Below, piece after piece: positions 54,026 through 63,072 of a DNA stretch of 64,000 nucleotides (positions are counted from its first letter, which is position 1; each line of letters starts with the position of its first letter). The DNA is from Arthrobacter sp. H16F315 (GTDB lineage Bacteria; Actinomycetota; Actinomycetes; Actinomycetales; Micrococcaceae). Location: positions 3,764,169 through 3,828,168 of the forward strand of contig NZ_JAMXSS010000002.1 in assembly GCF_024124825.1 (NCBI RefSeq), written 5' to 3'. The notes below the pieces were generated by a model. The model saw only the letters and a program-made list of their open reading frames with translations, was not told the DNA's origin and made no database searches. Position numbers and translations under genes: made by a program.

Positions 54026-54955
54026 ATGAGCGCCATCATCCTGGGCTGGGACCCGGACCCTCGGAACGACTGGAATGACGCAAACGTTCGCGGCCGCGTA
54101 GCCGTGGCCGGCCGGTGTTTTGTGCCGTGGAGCGTCAACGGTGCGTGGGACTTGTCCGCTGGCACCGACGCTTGGCTTTTTCTGCAGGGGCCCGGCGGCC
54201 GCGGACTGATCGGCCATGGGGTTGTGGTCTCCGAGCAGCAGGACGCGGCGCAGCAGCCGGCGGCCCAACAGGAATCCGGGCAGCCGGTATCCGGGCGCGT
54301 GGCTGCCCGGATACCGGGCACCGTGCAGGACGATTTGCCGGTGTTCGTGCACCTGGCCGTCGACGCGCTGCTGCCGCCCGGCGAGCACATCGCCGTCGCC
54401 GTCCTCAAGGCTGCGGTTCCCGGGATCGCGTGGGACGATGTCGACGCATTCGGGCTGGGCGTTGAACCGGCGGACGAAGCGGCGCTCAGGGCCCTGTGGC
54501 GCGACGCCGGTCCGCCGGCGGGCGCGGACCCCACCCAGCACCCTCCCGGCACCTACCCGCAGGACGCCGTTACCCGGGCGGAGGTGAACCGCTACGAACG
54601 TGATCCCGACGCGCGGCGGGCATGCATCGCGCTCCACGGCACAAGCTGCGCAGCATGCGGCTTTTCCTTCGAACTCACCTACGGAGACGTCGGCGCGGAC
54701 TTGATGCCCGTACACCACCTTGTCCCGGTGTCCCGTCTCGGCAGCCGCTATGAACTGGACCCCCTCACGGACCTCGTCCCGCTCTGCGCCAACTGCCACG
54801 CCGTGGCCCACCGGGGCGTGAGCACGGCCCGGACCGTCGCCGAACTGCGCCGGATCATCGCCGGCGCCGGATTCCTGCGCGAATCCGTCGTCACCGCCGA
54901 ACAACTTGAGTCCCAGCGGCAGGCCCGGGAACTCCTCGGCCCGCCGGAATCTTAA
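54026..54955 (+). CDS. HNH endonuclease with an EVE/PUA-like N-terminal region
   Basis: The 309-aa protein begins ILGWDPDPRNDW. Its N-terminal half contains WSVNGAWDLSAGTDAWLFLQGPGGRGLIGHGVVVS, a pattern reminiscent of EVE/YTH-type base-recognition domains; this is a weak call. The C-terminal HNH nuclease has a zinc pair C..C (SCAACGFSF), HHLVPVSRLG and LVPLCANCHAVAHRG. EVE-HNH fusions are known modification-dependent restriction enzymes, so a type IV restriction role is possible. The HNH part is secure, the N-terminal assignment is not. Confidence 0.8.
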   Translation: MSAIILGWDPDPRNDWNDANVRGRVAVAGRCFVPWSVNGAWDLSAGTDAWLFLQGPGGRGLIGHGVVVSEQQDAAQQPAAQQESGQPVSGRVAARIPGTVQDDLPVFVHLAVDALLPPGEHIAVAVLKAAVPGIAWDDVDAFGLGVEPADEAALRALWRDAGPPAGADPTQHPPGTYPQDAVTRAEVNRYERDPDARRACIALHGTSCAACGFSFELTYGDVGADLMPVHHLVPVSRLGSRYELDPLTDLVPLCANCHAVAHRGVSTARTVAELRRIIAGAGFLRESVVTAEQLESQRQARELLGPPES

Positions 54956-54987
54956 AGAGGGAAAGCTGTCGAGCTGCTGTAGGTCAG

Positions 54988-55125
54988 GCCGCGGAGCATG
55001 CCCACTCTTGGCCCCGGCCCAAGCACATCCCCGCCCCAACCGTTGGACATGCCCACTCCTGGCGGCCACCCAAGCGCATTTGGGGCCTATGTCCAACCCT
55101 CACCCCGGCCGCGGAGCATGCCCCC
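54988..55125. repeat. Intergenic block of 51-bp imperfect repeats
   Basis: The 275-bp gap holds CATGCCCACTCTTGGCC at 54997 and CATGCCCACTCCTGGCG at 55048, each followed by CCCAAGC(A/G)CAT, a period of 51 bp. A 17-bp direct repeat GGCCGCGGAGCATGCCC occurs at 54988 and 55109, and TTGGACAT/ATGTCCAA forms an inverted pair. No credible gene is present. It looks like a dispersed intergenic repeat family. Confidence 0.7.
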
Positions 55126-55230
55126 TCGGACGCCTGCGAGGCAAAGCGACCACACCCCGTTAACCCACTCTTTTCTCCCCCGCCACGCGCCCTACCCCGT
55201 GCCGAAAGCCTGCCCCCGCAGTGTTGAGGG

Positions 55231-56406
55231 GTGAGGATCGCAATTGTGGCTGAATCATTCCTGCCCTTGATGAACGGCGTAACAAACTCCATCCTGCGAG
55301 TCCTGGAGCATCTTCAGGAGCGCGGGGACGAGGTGCTGGTAATTGCTCCGTCGACCCAGGACACCGGAGCCCCCGACGAGGTCTATGGAGCGAGCATCCA
55401 CCGGCTGCCCTCGGTCCCGCTCGCCGGCTACACGAACGTCCGGGTGGCCATGGGCGGTGTTTACCGGGTCAAGCGAATCCTTGCCGAGTATGCACCGGAC
55501 GTGGTCCACCTGGCGTCACCGTTTGTCCTTGGCTGGCGGGCAGCGCAGGCCGCGCACCAGCTGGGGATCCCCACTATCGCCATCTACCAGACCGAGGTCC
55601 CCAGCTATGCCGGCCGCTACGGTGTGCCGTTCCTGGAGAACTGGGCGTGGAGCCGGGTGGAGAACATTCATCTGCTGGCCTCACGCACCCTCGTCCCCTC
55701 CAGTTTCGCACTCCAGCAACTCCGCGGCCGCGGCATCCCACGGATCGAGATGTGGCGTCGCGGCGTGGACACCCGGCGGTTCTCCCCGGACAAGCGCGAC
55801 GCCGGCTGGCGGGCTTCCGTCGCCCCGGCCGGCGAGCGCCTCATCGGCTACGTAGGCCGGCTGGCGGCCGAGAAGCAGGTGCAGGACCTGGCGGTGTTGG
55901 CCGACGTGCCAGGCACCCGGCTGGTCATTGTGGGCGACGGACCGCAGCGGCAGGCCCTCGCGGACGCCCTGCCCAACGCCGTATTTACCGGCTTCCTCGG
56001 CGGTGAGGAACTGGCTCGGGCGGTGGCGTCCTTTGACCTTTTTGTCCACCCCGGCGAGTTGGAAACGTTCTGTCAGACCATCCAGGAAGCCATGGCCTCC
56101 GGCGTTCCGGTGGTCGCCACCGGCCGCGGTGGCCCGCTGGACCTGGTGGAGAACTCCCGCACCGGCTGGCTCTACGAACCCGGTGACCTGGTGGCGCTCC
56201 GGGACCGGGTGGTGGACCTGATGGGCGACGACGCCAAGCGCCGTGCGTTCGCAACCGCGGCACATGCTTCCGTCCAGGGCCGTACATGGTCCATGCTTGG
56301 CGCCGAACTTGTCGCGCACTATCAAGCGGTCCTCGCCGCCGCGGAGGACCCCGGCACCTCCCACACCTCAACAGTGCACGGCACCCGCGAAAGAGCCGCC
56401 TCGTAA
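55231..56406 (+). CDS. GT4 glycosyltransferase, probable alpha-mannosyltransferase (MgtA/PimB-like)
   Basis: The 391-aa GT-B enzyme has the N-terminal glycine-rich loop MRIAIVAESFLPLMNGVTNSI. The nucleotide-sugar site includes YVGRLAAEKQVQDL, IVGDGPQR and the ExxxxxxxE motif in HPGELETFCQTIQEAMASG. It resembles GDP-mannose-dependent mannosyltransferases that elongate glycolipids and lipoglycans of the actinobacterial envelope. The start is GTG 55231 with GAGGG directly before it, so initiation may be leaderless. Confidence 0.88.
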   Translation: MRIAIVAESFLPLMNGVTNSILRVLEHLQERGDEVLVIAPSTQDTGAPDEVYGASIHRLPSVPLAGYTNVRVAMGGVYRVKRILAEYAPDVVHLASPFVLGWRAAQAAHQLGIPTIAIYQTEVPSYAGRYGVPFLENWAWSRVENIHLLASRTLVPSSFALQQLRGRGIPRIEMWRRGVDTRRFSPDKRDAGWRASVAPAGERLIGYVGRLAAEKQVQDLAVLADVPGTRLVIVGDGPQRQALADALPNAVFTGFLGGEELARAVASFDLFVHPGELETFCQTIQEAMASGVPVVATGRGGPLDLVENSRTGWLYEPGDLVALRDRVVDLMGDDAKRRAFATAAHASVQGRTWSMLGAELVAHYQAVLAAAEDPGTSHTSTVHGTRERAAS

Positions 56407-56548
56407 GAGTTTACTGACCGGCTGCGGAGCCGTGCTCCCCGCCGGCTCCCCGCACCGGCTGCCGCCGGAGGCAACAGGTGCGGGCAGGTGCATGCAGGGT
56501 GAATCGCCGGTGTCCCCCGGCCTGGTGTTGGTACCCCGTTGATGCCCC

Positions 56549-56561
56549 TATGATTTTCTGA
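56549..56561 (+). promoter_or_regulatory. Shared TATGATT motif, c-di-GMP gene 1
   Basis: TATGATTTTCTGA precedes the first GGDEF-EAL gene by about 30-60 bp. The same motif TATGATTCAGTGA occurs before the second (58859) and third (61138) paralogues. TATGAT fits a -10 box, while -35 boxes are poorly conserved. Confidence 0.55.
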
Positions 56562-56587
56562 GGGCAAGACTCGTCGATGGAATACAG

Positions 56588-58763
56588 GTGGTCGCAGATG
56601 TTCACGGTGAAAGCCGCGTGACGGCGTCCGCGTACCCGGCACCGAGCCCCGAAGCCATTCTGGAGGCGGGTCCTGATGCCCTGCTGGTGGTGGCCGAGGA
56701 CGGCACCATCTTGATGGTCAACGCCGCCGCCGAACGTATGTTCGGCTACTCCCGGGAAGAACTGCTGGGCCACGACCACCGTATGCTGCTCGCCAAAGGA
56801 TTCCGGAGCGGATTTCACCGGCTGTTCTTTGTACTCCGCGAGAACGCCTGGCCGCCCCCGGTCGAGGCCTACGCCGTCCGGCGGGATGGCAGTGAGTTCC
56901 AGGGCGAGCTGACCTATTCCCTGCTTCCGCAAGACGCAGGGACCACAGCCACAGCCGCGGTACCGGTCAGCATGGCCGTCACCATCCGGGACACCTCCCG
57001 CCGGGTGCAAACGGATGCCGGGCTCCGCGAAGCCATGTCGCTGCTCAGCGCCACGCTGGAATCCACTGCTGATGGCATCCTGGTGGTCAGCGCCGAAGGC
57101 CAGATCGCGGGAGTCAATAACCAGTTTGTCTCCATGTGGGGATCCCCGGAACCTGCTGGCCAGCCAGAACGACGAAGCCGTGATGGGCTACGTCCTGGAC
57201 CAACTCAAAGATCCTGCCAAATTTGTCGAAAAGGTCACCTCGCTCTACGCCGACCCTGACGCGGAAAGCCACGATGTCCTGGACTTCCGTGACGGGCGGA
57301 TCTTTGAGCGCTACTCCCGGCCACAAACGGTTGCCAATCAGGTGGTGGGCCGCGTCTGGAGCTTCCGCGACGTCACCGCTGCCCGGCTTGCCCAAGAACA
57401 GATCACCAAGGCCATGGCCGATCTGGCCGAGCAGTCGGCCCAGCTCAAGGCCCTCGCGTTCCAGGACCCGCTCACCGGCCTCTCCAACCGCCAGCTCTTC
57501 AACGACCACCTCGCCGCCGCCCTGCTCGGGCCGTACGGGACCGCCGTCGACCTCCTGCTGCTGGACCTTGATGATTTCAAGGAGGTCAACGACATCCTGG
57601 GCCATCACGCCGGAGACCAGATGCTGATCGAAGTGGGCCGGCGGCTGCGCACCTGCGTACGCCCGAACGACGTTGTAGCACGCCTGGGCGGTGACGAGTT
57701 CGTGGTCCTGCTGGTCGGCTCACTGGACCCCGACGAGGTAGCCGGCCGGATCGTCGAGTCCTTGAAAGTACCGGTCTGGATTGACGGAACCATGCTGCGG
57801 CCCAGCCTCAGCCTGGGCCTGGCCTCCATCAGCGACGACGCCGTTGGCGCCTCCGAACTGCTGCGCCGGGCCGACGTCGCCATGTACGCGGCGAAGGCCG
57901 CCGGAAAGAACCGCTACCTGCGCTTCCGGCCCGAAATGCTGCAGTCCCTCGTGCAGCGCACCGAGCTGGAGACCGGCCTTCGACTGGCAGTGGACAGCGG
58001 CCAGATCACCGTGCTCTACCAGCCGATCATCTCGGCCACGCTGGGCGCCGTGGTCACTGTTGAGGCGTTGGCCCGCTGGGTGCGCGACGGGGAGACCATC
58101 CCGCCGGAGCACTTCATCCCGGCCGCGGAACGCAGCGGACTGATTGTCGAGATCGGTACCGAGGTGCTGCTGAAGGCCTGCACCGAACTGAAGCCTTGGC
58201 TGGCGGAGGATTCCGCACGGCGCCTGGCCGTCAATGTTTCCGGCGTTCAGCTCCAACATGGGGATTTTGCCGAACTGGTGCAGGCGGCCACCGCCTCGTG
58301 CGGGGTTGATCCGCGGCAGCTGATCCTGGAAGTCACCGAGAGTGTCTTTTTCGACGACGACGGCCACGTGATCCAGCAGCTCGCGGCCCTACGGAAGGCC
58401 GGGGTGGGGGTGGCGTTGGATGACTTCGGCACCGGCTACTCCTCGTTGGGCCGGTTGCAGGAGCTTCCGGTGGACACCCTCAAAATCGACCAGTCCTTCA
58501 CCGCCATGATCCAAACGGGTGCCGAAAAGCTGCCGATCCTCAGCTGTATGGTCACCATGGCCCACGGCCTCGGGCTGACCGTCACAGCGGAGGGCGTCGA
58601 GACAGCCGCGCAGGCCGAATACCTGATGGGGCTGGATTGCGAGTCCCTGCAGGGGTTCCTCTTTTCCGGCCCGGAGGCGCAGTCCGCGCTGAATCCGGCG
58701 ATTGCGCGTTCCACCGAGGTCTTCGGCACGCTCCGGGGCGGCCGGGTCTCCGAAACCCGCTGA
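56588..58763 (+). pseudogene. PAS-GGDEF-EAL c-di-GMP protein 1, frameshifted
   Basis: Two PAS domains (from AILEAGPDALLVVAEDG and from TLESTADGILVVSAEG) precede a GGDEF domain with RLGGDEFVV and the inhibitory-site RPND, then an EAL domain with VEALARW, NVSGVQL, DDFGTGYSSLG and ESLQGFLFS. The frame breaks in TGTGGGGATCCCCGG (57136-57149). Restoring five G and five C gives MWGIPRNLLASQND and a 725-aa protein aligning with paralogue 2. Both catalytic motifs look active, so synthesis and breakdown of c-di-GMP are both possible. The start is GTG 56588; GTG 56618 is an alternative. Confidence 0.85.
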
Positions 58764-58858
58764 GCCGAACGCCGGTGTGGGTGGCACCGGCGGCAATTCC
58801 GCAGGAAAAGCCGCGGTCTTCCCGGCCCCGGGGTGCTGGACACGGGCGTCGGGGACCT

Positions 58859-58871
58859 TATGATTCAGTGA
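58859..58871 (+). promoter_or_regulatory. Shared TATGATT motif, c-di-GMP gene 2
   Basis: TATGATTCAGTGA is identical to the copy at 61138. CTGGAC lies 17 bp upstream of TATGAT and may be the -35 box. Confidence 0.6.
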
Positions 58872-58938
58872 AACGCATTGCCCGCGGCAAGACCGTCGGA
58901 CACCATCACCATCCGTAGCTTTGGGGGCCGGTATCGCC

Positions 58939-61053
58939 GTGGGACCTGGGATTGAAGAGACCTTGCTGGAGCAGGGGCCCGATGCCTTTTTGCTGTTGAC
59001 CGCTGACGGAACCATCGTGTTCGTCAACGCGGCGGCGGAGCGGCTCTTTGGCTATCGGCGGGAACAACTGCTCGGCGGCGGGCACCAGATCCTGCTCTCC
59101 GACGACGAGCGAGGCGGTTTCCTGCGTGTGTTCGGCAGGCTGGGCAGGGGCAAACCGGCCGGGACGCTCCCGGTCGCGGCGGCAGGCCGACATCAGGATG
59201 GCAGCGAAATTTTCCTGGAGATCACCTGCTCGCTGGTTCAGCACGACGGCGGCGCGGCCATGGCTGTCGCCATCCGCGACGGAAGCCACCGCCAGGACAC
59301 CGATGCCGGCCGGCGCCTGGCCGTCTCGCTGCTGGACGCCACGCTGGAAACCACTGCCGACGCGATCCTGGTCGTCTCCAACGACGGGCAGATCACCGGG
59401 GTCAACGATCAGTACCTCAAGCTGTGGAGCATGCCGCCGAATCTCGTTGCGGCTTCCGACCCGATGGCCCTGATCGACTTCATCGCCGGGCAACTGGCAG
59501 ACCCGGACTACTTCCGGGGGAGAGTTTCCCTGCTGTACGCGGACAAGCTGATGCAAAGCAACGACCTGCTGGAGTTCAGCGACGGCCGCACCGTGGAGCT
59601 CAACTCACGGCCGCAGGAGGTCGCAGGCGCGGTTGTTGGACGGATCTGGAATTTCCGGGATATCACTTCACGCAGCCGCGCCCAGCACCAGGCGCGGCGA
59701 GCCATGGAAGAGCTCGCCGAACAGGCGAACAAGCTCAAGGAACTGGCCTTCCGCGACCCGCTTACCGGCTTGGCCAACCGGATGCTGTTCAACGAACGCG
59801 CCGCCGCTGCGCTGCTGACCAGCGAGCCGGTGCATGTGCTGCTGCTGGATTTGGACGACTTCAAGGAAGTCAACGACGTCCTGGGCCACCACGCCGGAGA
59901 CGAGATGCTGGTGGAAATCTCCCGGCGGCTGCAGGAATGCGTCGGACCCCACGGCACCGTCGCGAGGCTCGGCGGGGACGAGTTTGTGGTGTTGCTGGTG
60001 GGCTGCCGGGACGCCGACGCTGTAGCCCAGCGGGTCGTCGGGACCCTGAACGCCCCGGTCTCGATTGAAGGGACCCTGATGCGGCCGGGCCTGAGCCTCG
60101 GCGTTGCCTCACGCGACGACGGGACCACCACGTCCTCGGAACTGCTGCGGCGGGCCGACCTGGCCATGTACGCGGCCAAGGAAGCCGGCAAAAACTGCTA
60201 CGTCCACTTCCGTCCGGAGATGCTCACGGCACTGCTGGAGCGCACCCAGCTCACCGCTGGGCTGCGCCGGGCGGTGGAACTGGGACAGATCAGGGTGCAC
60301 TACCAGCCGGTAGTCTCCAGCGAACAACTTAAGGTCGTGCAGTTCGAGGCCCTGGCCCGCTGGGAATGGCAGGGCCAGCTGATGGCCCCGGACGGTTTTA
60401 TCGAGATTGCCGAGCGCAGCGGACTGATCCGGGAGATCGGAGCCGAAGTGCTGCGGCGCAGCTGCGCAGAACTCTCAGGGTGGCTTGCGGAGGATCCGGC
60501 CCGGTCCCTGGCGGTGAACGTCTCCGGCGTGCAGTTGCAGCACCGGGACTTCGCGGAGCGGGTCCTGGACATCGCGGCGTGTGGCGGCACGGATCCGCAC
60601 CAGCTGGTCCTGGAGGTCACGGAGAGTGTGTTCTTTGATGCCCACTCCCACGTCATCGAGCAGCTCGAACGCCTGCGCGGTGCCGGGATCAGGGTGGCAC
60701 TGGACGATTTCGGGACCGGCTACTCCTCGCTGGGCCGGCTTCAGGAGCTCCCGGTGGACGTGGTCAAAATCGACAAGTCCTTTGTTTCCATGCTGCGTTC
60801 CGGGGCCGAGAAGCTCCCCATCCTGACGTCCATGATTAACATGGCCAGCAGCCTGGGGTTGAAGGTCACCGCCGAAGGCATCGAAACGCCGGCGCAGGCC
60901 AGCTACCTGATGGAACGTGGCTGCGACGCCCTGCAGGGCTTCCTGTTTTCCCGGCCGGAGCCCGAAGCCCGGCGGGAACTCGCGATCCGCCGCTCCATGT
61001 CCGCCATCGGGGCACTCGAGGCAGCACTCGAGGCGGAGCCGCTCCCGGTCTAG
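58939..61053 (+). CDS. PAS-PAS-GGDEF-EAL c-di-GMP protein 2
   Basis: The 704-aa protein has two PAS domains (about residues 8-110 and 130-245), GGDEF at 345-349 and EAL at 470-472 (FEALARW), with DDFGTGYSSLG and DALQGFLFSRP. Both catalytic motifs are intact, but the inhibitory site RxxD before GGDEF is replaced by GPHG, so product feedback is probably lost. GTG 58939 is preferred over TTG 58921 because it gives exactly the same N-terminal length as paralogue 3. No transmembrane segment is seen. It lies in a tandem array of three. Confidence 0.88.
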   Translation: MGPGIEETLLEQGPDAFLLLTADGTIVFVNAAAERLFGYRREQLLGGGHQILLSDDERGGFLRVFGRLGRGKPAGTLPVAAAGRHQDGSEIFLEITCSLVQHDGGAAMAVAIRDGSHRQDTDAGRRLAVSLLDATLETTADAILVVSNDGQITGVNDQYLKLWSMPPNLVAASDPMALIDFIAGQLADPDYFRGRVSLLYADKLMQSNDLLEFSDGRTVELNSRPQEVAGAVVGRIWNFRDITSRSRAQHQARRAMEELAEQANKLKELAFRDPLTGLANRMLFNERAAAALLTSEPVHVLLLDLDDFKEVNDVLGHHAGDEMLVEISRRLQECVGPHGTVARLGGDEFVVLLVGCRDADAVAQRVVGTLNAPVSIEGTLMRPGLSLGVASRDDGTTTSSELLRRADLAMYAAKEAGKNCYVHFRPEMLTALLERTQLTAGLRRAVELGQIRVHYQPVVSSEQLKVVQFEALARWEWQGQLMAPDGFIEIAERSGLIREIGAEVLRRSCAELSGWLAEDPARSLAVNVSGVQLQHRDFAERVLDIAACGGTDPHQLVLEVTESVFFDAHSHVIEQLERLRGAGIRVALDDFGTGYSSLGRLQELPVDVVKIDKSFVSMLRSGAEKLPILTSMINMASSLGLKVTAEGIETPAQASYLMERGCDALQGFLFSRPEPEARRELAIRRSMSAIGALEAALEAEPLPV

Positions 61054-61137
61054 CCGTGCGTTCCGGCCGGCACCGGCCTGCGCCGACACACTCCGGCGCC
61101 GCGTGGGCCGAATCAGGCTACCGTGCCGTCGACCGCC

Positions 61138-61150
61138 TATGATTCAGTGA
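61138..61150 (+). promoter_or_regulatory. Shared TATGATT motif, c-di-GMP gene 3
   Basis: The third copy of TATGATTCAGTGA lies 72 bp before the ATG of the third paralogue, so each gene of the array seems to have its own promoter. Confidence 0.6.
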
Positions 61151-61221
61151 GAGCAGCGTCGCGTGATCTTCACACGGCCCCTGCCATCCGTATCGGTCGC
61201 TTCGAGGGCAGACAAAACAGC

Positions 61222-63012
61222 ATGGACGCAGGGTTTGCACAATCACTTCTGGAGCACAGCCCGGATCCACTGCTGCTGCTCGATCCGGACGGATCAATCT
61301 CCTTCCTGAACCACGCGGCGGAGGAGCTCTTCGGCTACTCCCGGACGCAGCTGCTGGGCGCTGATGCGTCCTTGCTGCTGGCCGAAGTATCCCGTGAGGA
61401 GTTCCATGGCGTGCTCGCCGGGCTGGACGCCGCAACACCCCGCTCCGCAGCGCCCTTCGCCGGCTCCGGCCGCCGCTTCGACGGAAGCGCGCTTCCGGTC
61501 GAGATCACCTGCTCGCTGATCCCCGCGGCCGCAGGCTCTTCAGTGTCTGCTGCGCCGTCCGTCGCATTGGCGGTCCGCGGCACCGGCCCCCGGAACGGGC
61601 TGCCGCCCAGCCGCCCAGGCTACGTCTCCGGAACAGCCCAGACGGCGCAGAGCCGCGCGAGTGCCACCGCCCCCGTTCGTGTTCCCTCCGCCGTCGCCGA
61701 GCACGACGACGAGCTCAGGGCCGGCACGCTGCGGGACCCGCTCACCGCGCTGCCTAACGGCACCCAGTTCAACGACCGTCTGGCCGCGGCCCTGCGCCGT
61801 CCGGACCCGGTGGATGTGCTCCTGCTGAACCTGGACGATTTCAAAGGCCTCAACGACATGCTGGGCCGGTCATCGGCCGATGAACTCCTCGTCGAGGTCG
61901 CGAACCGGCTGCGCAACTGCGTACGCCCCCACGACACAGTTGCCAGGCTCGGCGGCGACGAGTTCGCGGTGCTGCTGACCGAGTGCCTCAACGCCGACGC
62001 GGTGGCCAAACGGATCGCCGATTCACTGTACGAACCACTGCGCGTTGGTGGCTCCCTGGTCCGGCCGGGCGTCAGCATGGGCCTGGCGTCCAAGTCCGCG
62101 CACACGCTGGACGGCGCCGAGCTGCTGCGGCAGGCCGATGCGGCCCTGAACGCCGCCAAATCAGACGGAAAGAACACCTGGCTGCGCTTCCGTCCGGACA
62201 TGCTGCACGCCCCGGGCCACAGAGCCGACGGCGAGACCGGGCTCCGGCAGGCCGTGGAATTGGGCCAGATCTCGGTGCATTACCAGCCGGTGGTGTCGCC
62301 GGGGATCGGATCAGTGGTCCAGTTCGAGGCGTTCGCGCGCTGGGAACTGCACGGCCGTTTGGTGCCGCCGAACCAGTTCCTGCCGGTGGCTGAGCAAAGC
62401 GGCTTGATCCGTGAAATCGGCGATGAGGTCATGCGCCGTGCCTGCGCGGAAATCCGGCCCTGGCTGGCCGGCGATGCCACCCACAGCGTCGCGGTCAACG
62501 TCTCCGGCCTGCAGTTCCAGAACCGCGAATTCGGCACGGATATCCTCGCGATCGTGGCCGCCACCGGCGTGAGCCCGCGCCAGCTGACGCTGGAACTGAC
62601 CGAAAGCGCGTTTTTCGACGCCGGCAGCGATGTGCTCCGCCAGCTCCGGCAGCTCCGGGACGCCGGGGTCCGGGTTGCGATGGACGACTTCGGAACGGGC
62701 TATTCGTCGCTGCGCCGGCTCAAGGAGCTGCCGCTGGACATCGTCAAAATCGACCGGTCCTTTATATCGATGGTCACCACCGGCCTGGAACACCTGCCGT
62801 TCTTCGACACCATGATCAAGGCCGCCCACGAACTCGGCCTGACGGTCACCGCCGAGGGCATCGAGACGCCCGCGCAGGCCAAATACCTGATGGACCGCGG
62901 CTGCGACGCACTCCAGGGGTACCTCTTCGCCAAGCCCGCCCCGGCCAGTGAACTGGCCGGGACCATGGAAAGCGCCCTGGCCGCAATCGACAGGGTCGAC
63001 GCCGCCCGGTAG
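61222..63012 (+). CDS. PAS-GGDEF-EAL c-di-GMP protein 3, partly degenerate
   Basis: The 596-aa protein keeps the first PAS domain, but the second is replaced by a short Ala/Pro linker. GGDEF is present (RLGGDEFAV with RPHD inhibitory site). Nearby conserved positions differ from the paralogues: GRSSADELL for GHHAGDEML, and ALNAAK for AMYAAK. The EAL motif is EAF (FEAFARW), with NVSGLQF, DDFGTGYSSLR and AEGIETP retained. Cyclase activity is doubtful. The start is ATG 61222, although the frame is open further upstream. Confidence 0.85.
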   Translation: MDAGFAQSLLEHSPDPLLLLDPDGSISFLNHAAEELFGYSRTQLLGADASLLLAEVSREEFHGVLAGLDAATPRSAAPFAGSGRRFDGSALPVEITCSLIPAAAGSSVSAAPSVALAVRGTGPRNGLPPSRPGYVSGTAQTAQSRASATAPVRVPSAVAEHDDELRAGTLRDPLTALPNGTQFNDRLAAALRRPDPVDVLLLNLDDFKGLNDMLGRSSADELLVEVANRLRNCVRPHDTVARLGGDEFAVLLTECLNADAVAKRIADSLYEPLRVGGSLVRPGVSMGLASKSAHTLDGAELLRQADAALNAAKSDGKNTWLRFRPDMLHAPGHRADGETGLRQAVELGQISVHYQPVVSPGIGSVVQFEAFARWELHGRLVPPNQFLPVAEQSGLIREIGDEVMRRACAEIRPWLAGDATHSVAVNVSGLQFQNREFGTDILAIVAATGVSPRQLTLELTESAFFDAGSDVLRQLRQLRDAGVRVAMDDFGTGYSSLRRLKELPLDIVKIDRSFISMVTTGLEHLPFFDTMIKAAHELGLTVTAEGIETPAQAKYLMDRGCDALQGYLFAKPAPASELAGTMESALAAIDRVDAAR

Positions 63013-63072
63013 CCCCGGCGCGGTAACCCCGGCGCGGCGACGCCCCGCCGGGTTATGCCCGCTTAAACCCGG

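Noticed and set aside
53879..55096. 405-aa minus-strand frame across the HNH gene and the repeat block
   Set aside because: Most of it is the complement of the HNH nuclease gene, and the rest translates the intergenic repeats into Trp/Ala/Gly-rich low-complexity sequence.
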